Below, one piece after another: positions 34,243-42,619 of a DNA stretch of 64,000 bases. The notes under the pieces were generated by a model. It was not told the origin of the DNA and did no database searches. It saw nothing but the letters and a program-made list of their open reading frames with translations. Source of the stretch: JAAYCI01 sp964370045 (GTDB lineage: Bacteria; Bacillota; Clostridia; Oscillospirales; Ruminococcaceae); assembly GCA_964370045.1 (NCBI GenBank), contig CAYJGZ010000014.1, positions 7,075 to 71,074 of the forward strand, read 5' to 3'. Every line of letters starts with the position of its first letter. Position 1 is the first letter of the stretch. The translations under genes were made by a program, and so were the position numbers.

Positions 34243-34866
34243 ATGGAACTTAACGAGCTTAAATCTCACCTTGAAGCGGTGCTTTTTGCACATGCGGACC
34301 CACTGCCCACTCAGCGCCTTGCGGAAATTTTGGAGGTGGAGCAGGCCATTGTAGGTCGGCTTTTGCTAAGCCTTCGTGATGAGTGTGAGGCACAGCACCG
34401 AGGCATTCAGCTGTTGCAGCTGGATGGAGGGTGGCAGTTCACCACCAAGCAGTCCTCCGCAGTGATGGTGAAAAAAGCGCTGGACAGCCGCCGCAACACG
34501 CCGCTGTCCCCTGCGGCGCTGGAGGTGCTGGCGATTATAGCGTACAACCAGCCCGTGTCTCGCTCCTTTGTGGAGCAGGTGCGTGGGGTGGACTCTTCCT
34601 CCACCGTGGCGTCGCTTGCGGAAAAGGGGCTTGTTGCGGAGGCGGGACGTCTGGACCTGCCCGGCAGGCCCATTGCGTTTCGCACCACGGATGCCTTTTT
34701 GCGTGCGTTTAACATTACCTCGTTAAGCGAACTGCCCGCACTGCACACAGCAGAGCAGGCGGATGCCCAAGAGGGACAACTGACGCCGGTGCTACCTCAG
34801 AGCGAAGAGGAGACGTCTTTGGCCGGCGAGGAAGATTTTGACGGCGCCACTTCAACTTTACAGTAA
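34243..34866 (+). CDS. scpB: segregation and condensation protein B
   Basis: 207-aa ScpB with two winged helices: LKSHLEAVLFAHADPLPTQRLAEIL at the start, then LSPAALEVLAIIAYNQPVSRSFVEQVRGVDS and the GRPIAFRTTDAFLRAFNI region. The C-terminal tail (about 170-207) is acidic. Partner of ScpA encoded 113 bases upstream. Confidence 0.95.
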   Translation: MELNELKSHLEAVLFAHADPLPTQRLAEILEVEQAIVGRLLLSLRDECEAQHRGIQLLQLDGGWQFTTKQSSAVMVKKALDSRRNTPLSPAALEVLAIIAYNQPVSRSFVEQVRGVDSSSTVASLAEKGLVAEAGRLDLPGRPIAFRTTDAFLRAFNITSLSELPALHTAEQADAQEGQLTPVLPQSEEETSLAGEEDFDGATSTLQ

Positions 34867-34891
34867 CCACAACACTATAAAGGAGAACGGC

Positions 34892-35590
34892 ATGATTTGG
34901 TCTGTTATCGGCTGGTTTTTTTTAGGCCTTTTTGCCCTCGTTGTGCTTCTGTTTGTTCTGCCGCTCACGTTTTATGTACACTTTTCGGGCGGGCAGTTCA
35001 GCCTGCGTGTGAGGGTGCTGTTTGTGCGGCTGAACATATTCCCCCGAAAGCCGTCCGAGCCAAAGCCTAAAAAGCCTAAAAAGAAAAAGCCGCCTAAAAA
35101 GGACGACAAGCCAAAAGAAAAGCAGGATGAACAAAAGCCCAAAGATGGCATGTCCTCCAAAGTACAGCGCATAAAGCGCATAGCGAATGCAGGTATTTGT
35201 GCACTTAAAGTTTTTATTAGACATCTTCGCATAAAGGATGTGCGGCTGGTGCTACCGATACATGCCGCAGATGCCGCGGATACCGCACAGCGCTGTGGGC
35301 AGGTACAGGGCATAATAGGCGGTGCAAGGGCATTTTTGGACAGCCGACTAAAAGTGCGATACAAACAGCTTGAGGTCTTGCCCGACTTTGTGGGGCAGGC
35401 GAAAGACGAGCTACACTTTTCCTGCAAAATATCCTTTTGCCCGGGCATAATATTCCCGATGGCGTTTGCGTTTTTCAGGAAGTATAGGCAGGGCAAGCGC
35501 CGCTATAGCAAGGCTGTATGCAAAAGAGCGCTTGCACAAAAAAAGGCGAGAGCGAAAAAAGCGCAGAGCACAAAATCGAAGCAAGATTAA
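34892..35590 (+). CDS. DUF2953 membrane protein
   Basis: 232 aa: one N-terminal membrane helix (about 5-27), a YVHFSGGQFSLRVRVLFVRLNIFP strand region, a highly charged Lys/Pro/Asp linker (about 53-90), then a C-terminal domain with a hydrophobic patch and a basic tail (KRALAQKKARAKKAQ). Matches the DUF2953 family, which sits between scpB and ytfJ in many Clostridia. AAAGGAG supports ATG 34892 over the frame's earlier ATG inside scpB. Function unknown; sporulation is often suspected from context. Confidence 0.82.
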   Translation: MIWSVIGWFFLGLFALVVLLFVLPLTFYVHFSGGQFSLRVRVLFVRLNIFPRKPSEPKPKKPKKKKPPKKDDKPKEKQDEQKPKDGMSSKVQRIKRIANAGICALKVFIRHLRIKDVRLVLPIHAADAADTAQRCGQVQGIIGGARAFLDSRLKVRYKQLEVLPDFVGQAKDELHFSCKISFCPGIIFPMAFAFFRKYRQGKRRYSKAVCKRALAQKKARAKKAQSTKSKQD

Positions 35591-35652
35591 GCTCATGTGG
35601 CATTATTTATCCGCATGTTAATTTTAATTTATGAGCAATAGGAGGAAATACA

Positions 35653-36111
35653 ATGGCAAACGGTGAGCATCCCATAAACGGGCTTATGAGCGTCACGCTT
35701 GAAAAAATTCGCCAGATGGTGGATTCCAACACCATCATAGGCAACCCCATCCACACCGCCGACGGCACGACCATCCTGCCGGTGAGCAAGGTGAGCTTTG
35801 GCTTTACGTCGGGCGGTAGCGACTTTGTGAGCAGTAAAGCGCCAAAGGAGCTTTTTGGCGGCGGCTCGGGCGCAGGTGTTTCGGTGACGCCCGTGGCGTT
35901 TTTGGTGATTAACAATGGCAACGTGCGCATGATGCAGATTGCGGAAAAGGGCAACGGCATGGAGCGTGCGCTGAACATGATTCCCGAGCTGATGGACAAG
36001 ATACAGGGCTTTATAGGCAAGAACAAAGACGGTGCGAAAGCGGCAGAAAACACACAGCAGGACGCACAAAACACACAAGATAGCGCCGATGATATGGAGA
36101 ATAATCAGTGA
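35653..36111 (+). CDS. ytfJ: GerW-family sporulation protein YtfJ
   Basis: 152-aa protein with HPINGLMSVTLEKIRQMVDSNTIIG, GTTILPVSKVSFGFTSGGSDF, a Gly-rich FGGGSGAG segment and TPVAFLVINNGNV, the diagnostic YtfJ/GerW blocks. The family is required for normal spore germination in Bacillus. The Asn/Gln/Asp-rich tail is not conserved. AGGAGG upstream. Supports a spore-forming ancestry. Confidence 0.93.
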   Translation: MANGEHPINGLMSVTLEKIRQMVDSNTIIGNPIHTADGTTILPVSKVSFGFTSGGSDFVSSKAPKELFGGGSGAGVSVTPVAFLVINNGNVRMMQIAEKGNGMERALNMIPELMDKIQGFIGKNKDGAKAAENTQQDAQNTQDSADDMENNQ

Positions 36112-37001
36112 AAGAACGCATTCAAAAAGTAATGGCGGCACAAGGAATGTGCAGCAGGCGTGCGGCGGAGAGCATGATTGCCGCAGGGCGCATAAAGGTA
36201 AACGGACACCCCGTAAAGCTGGGCGATTCGATGGACAGCGCAAAGGATGTGTTGAGCGTGGATGGGGTGACACAGCAATTCAAAAAGCGCAAGGAACTGC
36301 TGTACATAATGCTAAACAAGCCGAGGGGCTACATCACCACCTCAAGTGACGACCGAGGCCGTAAGACGGTGATGGAGCTGCTGGACGAGGTGGATAGCCG
36401 AGTGTATCCCGTGGGGCGGCTGGACAAGGACAGCGAGGGCTTGCTGTTTTTTACAAACGATGGTGAGTTTGCAAACCACATAACCCACCCGGGCAGGGGC
36501 GTGTCCAAGCTTTACCGCACCACCGTGCGCCCACGTGCGAGTGAGGCGCAAATTGCGCTACTTGCCTCGGGGGTCACGCTGGACGACGGCAGCCGCACCA
36601 TGCCCGCAAGCGTGCGTGTTACAGCCGAGTACGACGACCGCAGTGTGATGGAAATATCCATAAAAGAGGGCAAAAACAGGCAGATACGCCGCATGTGTGA
36701 GGCGGTGGGGCTTTCTGTAGTGCGCCTGCGCAGAAGCTCGGTGGGCCCGATAAAGCTGGGTATGCTAAAGCCGGGGCAGTGGCGAGAGCTTAGCACACAG
36801 GAGGTGCGTGCGCTAAAGGCGGCCGCAACAAAGAGTGGAGGCGCTGTAAGCGCACAGCCCGAGCCGTATGCAAAGGCAGAACGCTCAAAGTCTGCCGCTA
36901 AAACCGAGCGCGGGCCATTCGGCAAAAACAGCACACGCAAAAATGATACACGTAAAAGCTTCACACCAAGGGAAAACTCACAGCGTCAGAAAAAACGGTG
37001 A
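36108..37001 (+). CDS. rluB: 23S rRNA pseudouridine synthase RluB-type
   Basis: 297 aa, GTG start overlapping the ytfJ stop (GTGA). An N-terminal S4 RNA-binding domain (about 2-60) is followed by the RsuA/RluB catalytic domain with GRLDKDSEGLL, whose Asp is catalytic, and GKNRQIRRM. A basic disordered tail (about 245-297) rich in Lys/Arg/Ser/Thr is longer than usual. Translationally coupled to its neighbours. Confidence 0.92.
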   Translation: MKERIQKVMAAQGMCSRRAAESMIAAGRIKVNGHPVKLGDSMDSAKDVLSVDGVTQQFKKRKELLYIMLNKPRGYITTSSDDRGRKTVMELLDEVDSRVYPVGRLDKDSEGLLFFTNDGEFANHITHPGRGVSKLYRTTVRPRASEAQIALLASGVTLDDGSRTMPASVRVTAEYDDRSVMEISIKEGKNRQIRRMCEAVGLSVVRLRRSSVGPIKLGMLKPGQWRELSTQEVRALKAAATKSGGAVSAQPEPYAKAERSKSAAKTERGPFGKNSTRKNDTRKSFTPRENSQRQKKR

Positions 37002-37726
37002 GTGGCGGGGGAAATAAAGCGCTGGGTGCGACTTTGCGAGGTGGCACCGACAAGCTGAAATACGCCATAGTTGCGTTTGTTATTTTGCAGAGCGTTTTGT
37101 ATGTGGCGTTTCTTGCGTTGGACTTGCTAAATATATTTTATCAGCTGGGCGAGTATGTGAAGTTTTCCACCATAGCAGTGTGCGCACTTATGGCGATTTT
37201 TCTGTGGCGGTGCAAAGGCTCTGCTACAGTGGCGCTCTGCGCAGTGCTTACACTGGTGGCGGACGTGTTTCTGCTTTTGATAGACAGATACTATGAGGTG
37301 GGCGTTGCGCTGTTTTGCGCAGTTCACCTCTTGTATTTTGTGCGCATTGCACGCTTGCGTGGGCGCATACCCTTGGCGGATGCCCCTGCACAGCTTTTGC
37401 TCACTGTGGCAGCATTGGCGGCTGTATTTATCGCAGGAATGTTAAATGCGCTAACAGTACTCTCAATAGTTTCATTCACGCTACTGCTGGGCAATACACT
37501 GAGAGTGCTACCGCATGTTGCAAAATCCGGCGTGTGGCGGCTTACGTTTATGGGGCTTGCACTCTTGATGTGCTGTGATGTGCTGGTGGGGCTTGGCAAT
37601 TTGAATGTCGCACCCCACGATAGCCCTGTGGGCTTTTTTATTTCGGTGGGCATGTGGTTTTTTTATCTGCCCAGCCAGGTGTGCCTTGTGCTTGCAGGGC
37701 AGTATAAAAGCACAAAAATTTCTTAG
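36998..37726 (+). CDS. YhhN-like (lysoplasmalogenase family) membrane protein
   Basis: 242-aa protein with about eight helices, GTG start overlapping the rluB stop (GTGA). The KFSTIAVCAL segment, then ADVFLLL...VGVALFCAVHLLYF, fits the YhhN pattern (KP..., GDxxL, FxxGLxxFxxxHLxY), with Ala replacing the usual Gly before Asp. Family members hydrolyse lysoplasmalogen vinyl ether bonds. The match is partial, so the enzymatic role is tentative. Confidence 0.55.
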   Translation: MSGGGNKALGATLRGGTDKLKYAIVAFVILQSVLYVAFLALDLLNIFYQLGEYVKFSTIAVCALMAIFLWRCKGSATVALCAVLTLVADVFLLLIDRYYEVGVALFCAVHLLYFVRIARLRGRIPLADAPAQLLLTVAALAAVFIAGMLNALTVLSIVSFTLLLGNTLRVLPHVAKSGVWRLTFMGLALLMCCDVLVGLGNLNVAPHDSPVGFFISVGMWFFYLPSQVCLVLAGQYKSTKIS

Positions 37727-37742
37727 CTATGAGGAGCGACGC

Positions 37743-38420
37743 ATGAAACTTTCAAAACTTCTCTCTGTACTGCTGGTGCTCTCGCTCGCTCTTTTAGCGT
37801 TCACGGCGGCTGTGGCGGTGCCCATTCTCTGGCGTGGGTTTTACTACCTGCACATCGACCTTTTGGATATTCCGCAGACCACAGGATACTCACCTGAGGT
37901 AATCCGTGCGGCGTTTGATGAGATGCAGGATTTTTGCGTGTGGGGTATGCCGTTTGGTACGGGGGAGCTGCGCTACTCACAGGAGGGATACAGCCACTTT
38001 GTGGATGTGCGCTACCTGTTCATGCTGGACCTTGCGGTGTTGGCGGTAAGCGCTGTAGTGACAGCGGCTATTTTGCTGGTGCACCGCATAAAAAAGCGCG
38101 CAATAGCAACGCTCTGCTCACGCTCGCCCTTCTTTTGGGCGGGAAGCTGTACCATGGGTTTTTTTGTGCTGGTGGCGGCGCTTGCGGCGACGGATTTTTC
38201 ACGTGCGTTCGTGGTGTTTCACAATATATTTTTCCCCGGCAAAACAAACTGGATATTCGACGCGCAAAGGGATGAAATTATACGCATTTTGCCCGAGACT
38301 TTTTTTATGAACTGCGCTATTCTGATAGTAGCCGTTTTGGTGCTGATATGTGCAGGGTATGTCCTGTACGGAATACTCTCTATGCGCCGCCAAAAGGCGA
38401 AGGGTGATGTGTCAAAATAA
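37743..38420 (+). CDS. TIGR01906-type integral membrane protein
   Basis: 225-aa protein with four or five helices and a central soluble loop: WRGFYYLHIDLLDIPQTTGYSPEVIRAAFDEMQDFCVWG, then LRYSQEGYSHFVDVRYLF, which matches the TIGR01906 family of Firmicute membrane proteins of unknown function. GAGGAGCGACGC supports ATG 37743. Same strand and close spacing suggest it is the last gene of the scpA-rluB cluster. Confidence 0.75.
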   Translation: MKLSKLLSVLLVLSLALLAFTAAVAVPILWRGFYYLHIDLLDIPQTTGYSPEVIRAAFDEMQDFCVWGMPFGTGELRYSQEGYSHFVDVRYLFMLDLAVLAVSAVVTAAILLVHRIKKRAIATLCSRSPFFWAGSCTMGFFVLVAALAATDFSRAFVVFHNIFFPGKTNWIFDAQRDEIIRILPETFFMNCAILIVAVLVLICAGYVLYGILSMRRQKAKGDVSK

Positions 38421-38457
38421 GGGCAACTGTTTTTTTGCATAATGTGGCAATTAGCTA

Positions 38458-38486
38458 TTGTGTTTTTGTGGGCGCTGTGATAAAAT
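38458..38486 (+). promoter_or_regulatory. putative promoter of tRNA-Pro
   Basis: TTGTGT, 17-base spacer, TAAAAT; the tRNA begins 95 bases further on. Confidence 0.5.
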
Positions 38487-38581
38487 AAGTAGGATTTTCA
38501 CACACGTGATGCGCTCTCCTGTGAGTGTGTCGGGTGCAAATCAAATAGGGCAGGTACGGCATCAGCGTGCCGTCCGCATAT

Positions 38582-38657
38582 CGGGGTGTAGCGCAGTTGG
38601 TAGCGTGCTGCGTTCGGGACGCAGAGGCCGCGAGTTCGAGTCTCGCCACTCCGACCA
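38582..38657 (+). tRNA. tRNA-Pro (CGG)
   Basis: A 76-base cloverleaf. Acceptor CGGGGTG pairs with CACTCCG (one G-T pair), anticodon stem CTGCG/CGCAG with loop TTCGGGA giving anticodon CGG, T arm GCGAG-TTCGAGT-CTCGC, and encoded CCA. A terminator follows at once. It is the boundary of the A+T-rich block downstream. Confidence 0.96.
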
Positions 38658-38660
38658 GTG

Positions 38661-38710
38661 TGACGCTGGACTCAACTTGTTTTGAGTTCAGTGTCATTTT
38701 TGTTTTTTAT
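38661..38710 (+). terminator. terminator of tRNA-Pro
   Basis: TGACGCTGGACTCAA pairs with TTGAGTTCAGTGTCA (G-T pairs allowed), followed by a T-rich run. Confidence 0.85.
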
Positions 38711-38711
38711 G

Positions 38712-38780
38712 CAGCTAAAGATGTGGTGGCTTTTTAGGGGTGAAATCTTGTGATTTCACCCCTCTTTGTGTATTTAGCTG
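38712..38780. repeat. nested hairpin after tRNA-Pro
   Basis: The inner stem AGGGGTGAAATC/GATTTCACCCCT has a four-base loop; an outer stem CAGCTAAA/TTTAGCTG encloses it. Only a weak T-run follows. Could be an insertion-junction relic or a small structured RNA. Confidence 0.5.
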
Positions 38781-39023
38781 GAAAGGTGCTTCAAATGTTT
38801 TTTGATGCTAATCTATCAAAAAATTAAATGCGTAATTTTAGGAAGAAAAGTTTACGCTTATTGCGTATAATAAAGATGAACAAAGATAAATTAAGACGAT
38901 TGAGAAAATCAGAAGCCTAAAGCGGCGGATAGATACAGATAGGTTCACAGCAATCGCAGAGCTTAATGAGCTGAAAATTGACTGTTTTTGATAAAACAAA
39001 TATTCAAACTGGTGGTAAAAACA
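38781..39023. other. A+T-rich intergenic region with a possible gene remnant
   Basis: No complete gene. A short open stretch (38891-38991) could encode KTIEKIRSLKRRIDTDRF and continues to ELKIDCF before a stop, with no start codon or ribosome site. It may be the broken end of a lost gene; origin not recognised. Confidence 0.35.
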
Positions 39024-39716
39024 ATGTATGAACGAGAAACCGAAATAAGAAAGCAATTATTTGCGCTTAGCGATGAAAAATTTAAGAAATTTGCAACTTC
39101 GCTTATCCCGGGCTGTGAAAACCTCATGGGTGTGCGTATTCCTCAGATTAGAAAAATAGCAAAAAAAATTGCAAAAGATAACCCGATTGATTTTCTTGAC
39201 AATGCCGATGATGTATATTTTGAGGAAACTATGCTTAAAGCGCTTGTTATCGGCAATATGAATGAAGATATTGAAGTTACCTTGGAGCAAATAGCGTTGT
39301 TTGTTCCGAAAATCACAAATTGGTCGCTGTGCGACAGCTTTTGCAATGAACTTAAAATCGTGCGCCTACATAAAGAGCGAGTGTGGAAGTTCTTGCAACG
39401 ATACCATCAATCAAATGAAGCGTATGAAATAAGATTTGCCGTAGTTATGTTGCTCTTTCACTATGTGGAACAGCAGTATATAGATGACATTTTGTTTATT
39501 TGTGATGTGATAACTCACGAGGATTACTACGTAAAAATGGCGGTTGCATGGTGTTTGCAAGTGTGTTTTGTAAACTTCCCCGCCGAAACGATGGAATACC
39601 TTAAAGATAACAATTTGGATGATGAAACGCATAACAAGGCTTTGCAAAAAATCAGAGAGTCACTTAAAGTGGACAAAGCCACAAAAGAGATTATTAAAGC
39701 TATGAGAAGAAAGTAG
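39024..39716 (+). CDS. AlkD-like DNA alkylation repair protein
   Basis: About 230 aa of HEAT-like helical repeats: KKFATSLIPGCENLMGVRIPQIRKIAKKIAKD, then FEETMLKALVIG, ITNWSLCDSFC and YVKMAVAWCLQVCF, typical of the AlkD/DNA alkylation repair family that excises cationic N3/N7-alkylpurines. ATG 39024 is chosen over 38988 because family proteins begin near here. First gene of a run ending with adaA and adaB; the next start lies eight bases after its stop. Codons are much richer in A/T than in the genes before the tRNA. Confidence 0.87.
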   Translation: MYERETEIRKQLFALSDEKFKKFATSLIPGCENLMGVRIPQIRKIAKKIAKDNPIDFLDNADDVYFEETMLKALVIGNMNEDIEVTLEQIALFVPKITNWSLCDSFCNELKIVRLHKERVWKFLQRYHQSNEAYEIRFAVVMLLFHYVEQQYIDDILFICDVITHEDYYVKMAVAWCLQVCFVNFPAETMEYLKDNNLDDETHNKALQKIRESLKVDKATKEIIKAMRRK

Positions 39717-39724
39717 GTGTGCAA

Positions 39725-40291
39725 ATGAACAATAACTTTAATATGACACCCCATGAAATGTATGATGCAGTAATTTCAAATGACGAAAGCTATGACACTG
39801 TGTTCTTTTACGCAGTGAAATCGACAGGTATTTATTGCAGACCTTCCTGCAAGTCCAAAGCACCGAAAATGGAAAATATTGAGTTTTACAAAACGGCAAG
39901 CGAAGCTACAAAAGCAGGATATAGGCCGTGCAAAAGATGTAGAAGTGATTTGCTTGACTATAAGCCGATGAAAGAGATTGCCGAAAAGCTTAAAAATCTC
40001 ATTGATGATATGTTTAGCGAGCTTGAAACCCTAAACACTGAAATAGACAAGCTTGGGCTCTCGCGTAAGCGGATGGTGGAAGTTTTCAAAGAGGAATACG
40101 GAGTGACACCAAGCGGATATGTTAATGATTTGCGATATAAAGAGTCTGTCAGGCTTTTGGAGTGTACGGATGATGAAATAATTGATATTGCGTATTCTGT
40201 TGGGTTTAGCAGTCTGTCGGCGTTTTACAAATTTTTCAAGGAAAGGGCGAATATGTCTCCCGCAGCCTATCGGAAAGGAAACAAAAAATGA
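39725..40291 (+). CDS. adaA: AdaA-type methylphosphotriester-DNA methyltransferase / AraC activator
   Basis: 188 aa. The Ada zinc domain has Cys38, Cys42, Cys69 and Cys72 (GIYCRPSCKSKAP and RPCKRC); Cys38 is the expected methyl acceptor from Sp-methylphosphotriesters. A C-terminal AraC helix-turn-helix (about 88-185) has GYVNDLRYKESVRLLE and IAYSVGFSSLSAFYKFFKE. The methylated form is expected to activate the ada genes, as in B. subtilis adaA-adaB. It overlaps adaB by four bases (ATGA). Confidence 0.92.
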   Translation: MNNNFNMTPHEMYDAVISNDESYDTVFFYAVKSTGIYCRPSCKSKAPKMENIEFYKTASEATKAGYRPCKRCRSDLLDYKPMKEIAEKLKNLIDDMFSELETLNTEIDKLGLSRKRMVEVFKEEYGVTPSGYVNDLRYKESVRLLECTDDEIIDIAYSVGFSSLSAFYKFFKERANMSPAAYRKGNKK

Positions 40292-40752
40292 AAGATTTTG
40301 CGATTTATGAAACAAAAATGGGATACTTCAAAATGAAATATTCCGGTGGAAACATCACCTTTCTCAAGAAAATATTTGATGAAAGCATAAGCGACTTCGG
40401 TACAAAAACTGAAATTACCGACAAAGCATATAAAGAGCTTTCGGAATATTTTGAGGGAAAAAGAAAGCAGTTTGATATTCCGTATAAATTAACAGGCACA
40501 GATTTTCAAAAGAAAGTTTGGAGTGCGCTTTGTGATATTCCGTATGGTGAAACGAGAAGCTATAAGGACATTGCCGCAGCTGTCGGAAATCCAAAGGCGA
40601 GCCGTGCTGTTGGCATGGCAAACAACAAAAATCCCATAACAGTCATTGTGCCCTGCCATAGGGTTATCGGAGCATCGGGAAAGCTTGTCGGCTATGCAGG
40701 TGGCCTAACTATGAAAGAATTTTTGCTTGATATGGAGAGTGAAAATAAATAA
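40288..40752 (+). CDS. adaB: methylated-DNA-protein-cysteine methyltransferase
   Basis: 154-aa O6-alkylguanine DNA alkyltransferase. The active site IVPCHRV holds acceptor Cys123; SYKDIAAAVGNPKASRAVGMANNKNP forms the recognition helix with the Arg finger, and GYAGG follows. The start overlaps adaA, so the pair is one translation unit as in B. subtilis. Confidence 0.95.
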   Translation: MKDFAIYETKMGYFKMKYSGGNITFLKKIFDESISDFGTKTEITDKAYKELSEYFEGKRKQFDIPYKLTGTDFQKKVWSALCDIPYGETRSYKDIAAAVGNPKASRAVGMANNKNPITVIVPCHRVIGASGKLVGYAGGLTMKEFLLDMESENK

Positions 40753-40848
40753 TGCCGGCCGAATAAACCCCTGAGGGCATTTGCTTAGCCCCATCGCAGT
40801 AATAGATTGAAATGATTTTGATAATGGTTATGAGATGGAAGGCGAAAA

Positions 40849-41775
40849 ATGATTGTAAATATAAGTGGCAGAACAGATATAGTAACTTATTACTCTGATT
40901 GGTTGTTTAGGCGATTTGAAGAAGGCTATGCCCTTTCTCGAAACTCATTATTTCCACGTCACATTAGGAAATATGAGCTTGTGCCTGATAAAATAGACTG
41001 TATTATCTTTGGCTCGAAAAACTACGAGCCTGTATTGCCGCGAATTTATGAGATAGCAGAGCGATTTGCAACTTATTTTTACTACACCATCACCGCATAT
41101 GGAAAAGATGTAGAACCCGGTGTGCCGAGCATAGACGAAAGCATAGAAACACTGCTTAAACTCGAAAAAATAGTTGGAGCAAAGAAACTTGCATGGAGAT
41201 ATGACCCTGTTTTACTTACTGAAAAATATACGGTAAGAGGGCATCTGAAAACATTTGAGGATATGTCAAAAAGGCTCGCAGGACATATAGACCGATGTAT
41301 ATTCAGCTTTGTGGAGATGTATTCAAAACATAAAACAAACTTCCCTGAACTGAAACCCATTACAAAAGCTGAAATGGATATTTTGTCGGAGGGTTTTGGG
41401 AAAATTGCAAAAAAGCAAGGGTTTATACTACAAACTTGCGGCCCCGAAGAAGACTATGCAAAGTTTGGAATAAATTCTTCGGGGTGCGTTACTTTGGATA
41501 TACTTGGCAGAGCGAACGGCTTAGAGTTTCGCAATCTCAAGCACAAAGGTTTTCGAGAAGGCTGTCACTGCATAGAGAGTCGTGATATTGGTATGCTGAA
41601 CTCCTGCCCAAGTGGTTGCAAATATTGTTATGCCAATAAAAGCATGGCACAAGCTGTGCACAATTATAGAATGCACGACCCACTGTCGCCACTTCTCATA
41701 GGCAACATAAAAGAGGGGGATGACATTAAGCAGGGCGCACAAAAATCATTTTTGAAAAAGCAAGTAATGAAATGA
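40849..41775 (+). CDS. DUF1848 protein
   Basis: 308 aa. It begins IVNISGRTDIVTYYSDWLFRRF and has the DUF1848 blocks GKDVEPGVPSIDESIETLLKL and WRYDPVLLTEKYT. The C-terminal part carries a Cys cluster, CHCIESRDIGML followed by CPSGCKYCYANKS, which recalls metal or Fe-S binding radical-SAM-like proteins, although the arrangement is C-terminal. Function unknown. It follows the ada genes in the same direction after 96 bases, so it may take part in the same repair response. Confidence 0.85.
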   Translation: MIVNISGRTDIVTYYSDWLFRRFEEGYALSRNSLFPRHIRKYELVPDKIDCIIFGSKNYEPVLPRIYEIAERFATYFYYTITAYGKDVEPGVPSIDESIETLLKLEKIVGAKKLAWRYDPVLLTEKYTVRGHLKTFEDMSKRLAGHIDRCIFSFVEMYSKHKTNFPELKPITKAEMDILSEGFGKIAKKQGFILQTCGPEEDYAKFGINSSGCVTLDILGRANGLEFRNLKHKGFREGCHCIESRDIGMLNSCPSGCKYCYANKSMAQAVHNYRMHDPLSPLLIGNIKEGDDIKQGAQKSFLKKQVMK

Positions 41776-41848
41776 TAGGGCACGGACAAAAGTAAAGCAA
41801 CGCATTTGTCCATGACGGAACTCAACCTTTTTTGTTGAGAAAATGCGC

Positions 41849-41877
41849 TTGACAAGACCTGCAAGTTGTGATAACAT
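41849..41877 (+). promoter_or_regulatory. promoter of the TetR-ABC operon
   Basis: Consensus TTGACA, 17-base spacer, TAACAT. Confidence 0.75.
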
Positions 41878-41883
41878 TGTTAT
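41871..41883. promoter_or_regulatory. putative TetR operator
   Basis: ATAACA-T-TGTTAT, a perfect 13-base dyad lying across the -10 box of the TetR gene; binding there would block its own promoter. Confidence 0.55.
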
Positions 41884-41915
41884 TAAAAGTATGTGTGTTA
41901 TGTGAGGTGATGTGC

Positions 41916-42521
41916 TTGAGCTACTCCTCAGAGCTTACTAAAGAACGAATTATCGCCTGTGCAAAGGAAGAATTCCTAAAAAAAGGCTTTGCAGGCGCGA
42001 ATTTGCGAGAAATTGCAACAAATGCAAAAGCCACAACCGGAGCTGTCTATAACCACTTTAAGGGAAAAGACGGATTGTTTGAAGCGATAGTAGGAGAGTT
42101 TGCGGATAATTTGCGGGCACTATATAAAAGAGCCCACGAAGAAGTAGAAGGACAATATGACTTTGACAGCGCCGGCATTACCGAAAATATGGGAAAAGGT
42201 ACAAATGTGGTGCTCAACTACCTTTACTCTGATTTTGAGCTGTCAAAACTGCTGTTTTGCTGTTCTGTTGGCACAAAATACGAAAAATTTGTGGATGAAC
42301 TTATCGAGGTGGAAGAAAAATCCTCCTTTGTGTTTATGGAAAATGACAATTTTAAGCCGACAAAGATAAACAAATTTTTTGTTCATGTCATTTCAACATC
42401 AGGGATTAACAACATGCTTGAAGCCATTCATCACGACTTGAGCAAGGCGGAAGCCCTTGAGTATATAGGTAAAATTCAAAAGTTTTATTATGCAGGAACA
42501 AAAGAAATACTCGGAAGTTAG
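41916..42521 (+). CDS. TetR-family regulator
   Basis: About 201 aa. The N-terminal HTH reads ERIIACAKEEFLKKGFAGANLREIATNAKATTGAVYNHFKGKDGLFEAI, a clear TetR signature; the C-terminal ligand domain is not specific. GAGG at 41904 fits the TTG at 41916 (eight bases) better than the ATG at 41910 (two bases). It precedes the two ABC exporter genes by about 100 bases and probably represses them together with itself. Confidence 0.9.
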   Translation: MSYSSELTKERIIACAKEEFLKKGFAGANLREIATNAKATTGAVYNHFKGKDGLFEAIVGEFADNLRALYKRAHEEVEGQYDFDSAGITENMGKGTNVVLNYLYSDFELSKLLFCCSVGTKYEKFVDELIEVEEKSSFVFMENDNFKPTKINKFFVHVISTSGINNMLEAIHHDLSKAEALEYIGKIQKFYYAGTKEILGS

Positions 42522-42619
42522 CGGAAGATTTTTGAAGCATTGGGGCAAAACCCCAATGTTTTTTTGGGGGAACAAGTTAGCCAAAACTAACTTAAATATA
42601 GCATTAAAAGGAGAAGTTA

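Noticed and set aside
41821..41839. CTCAAC...GTTGAG hairpin as a terminator
   Set aside because: The stem is only six bases and the T-run is in the loop rather than after the stem.
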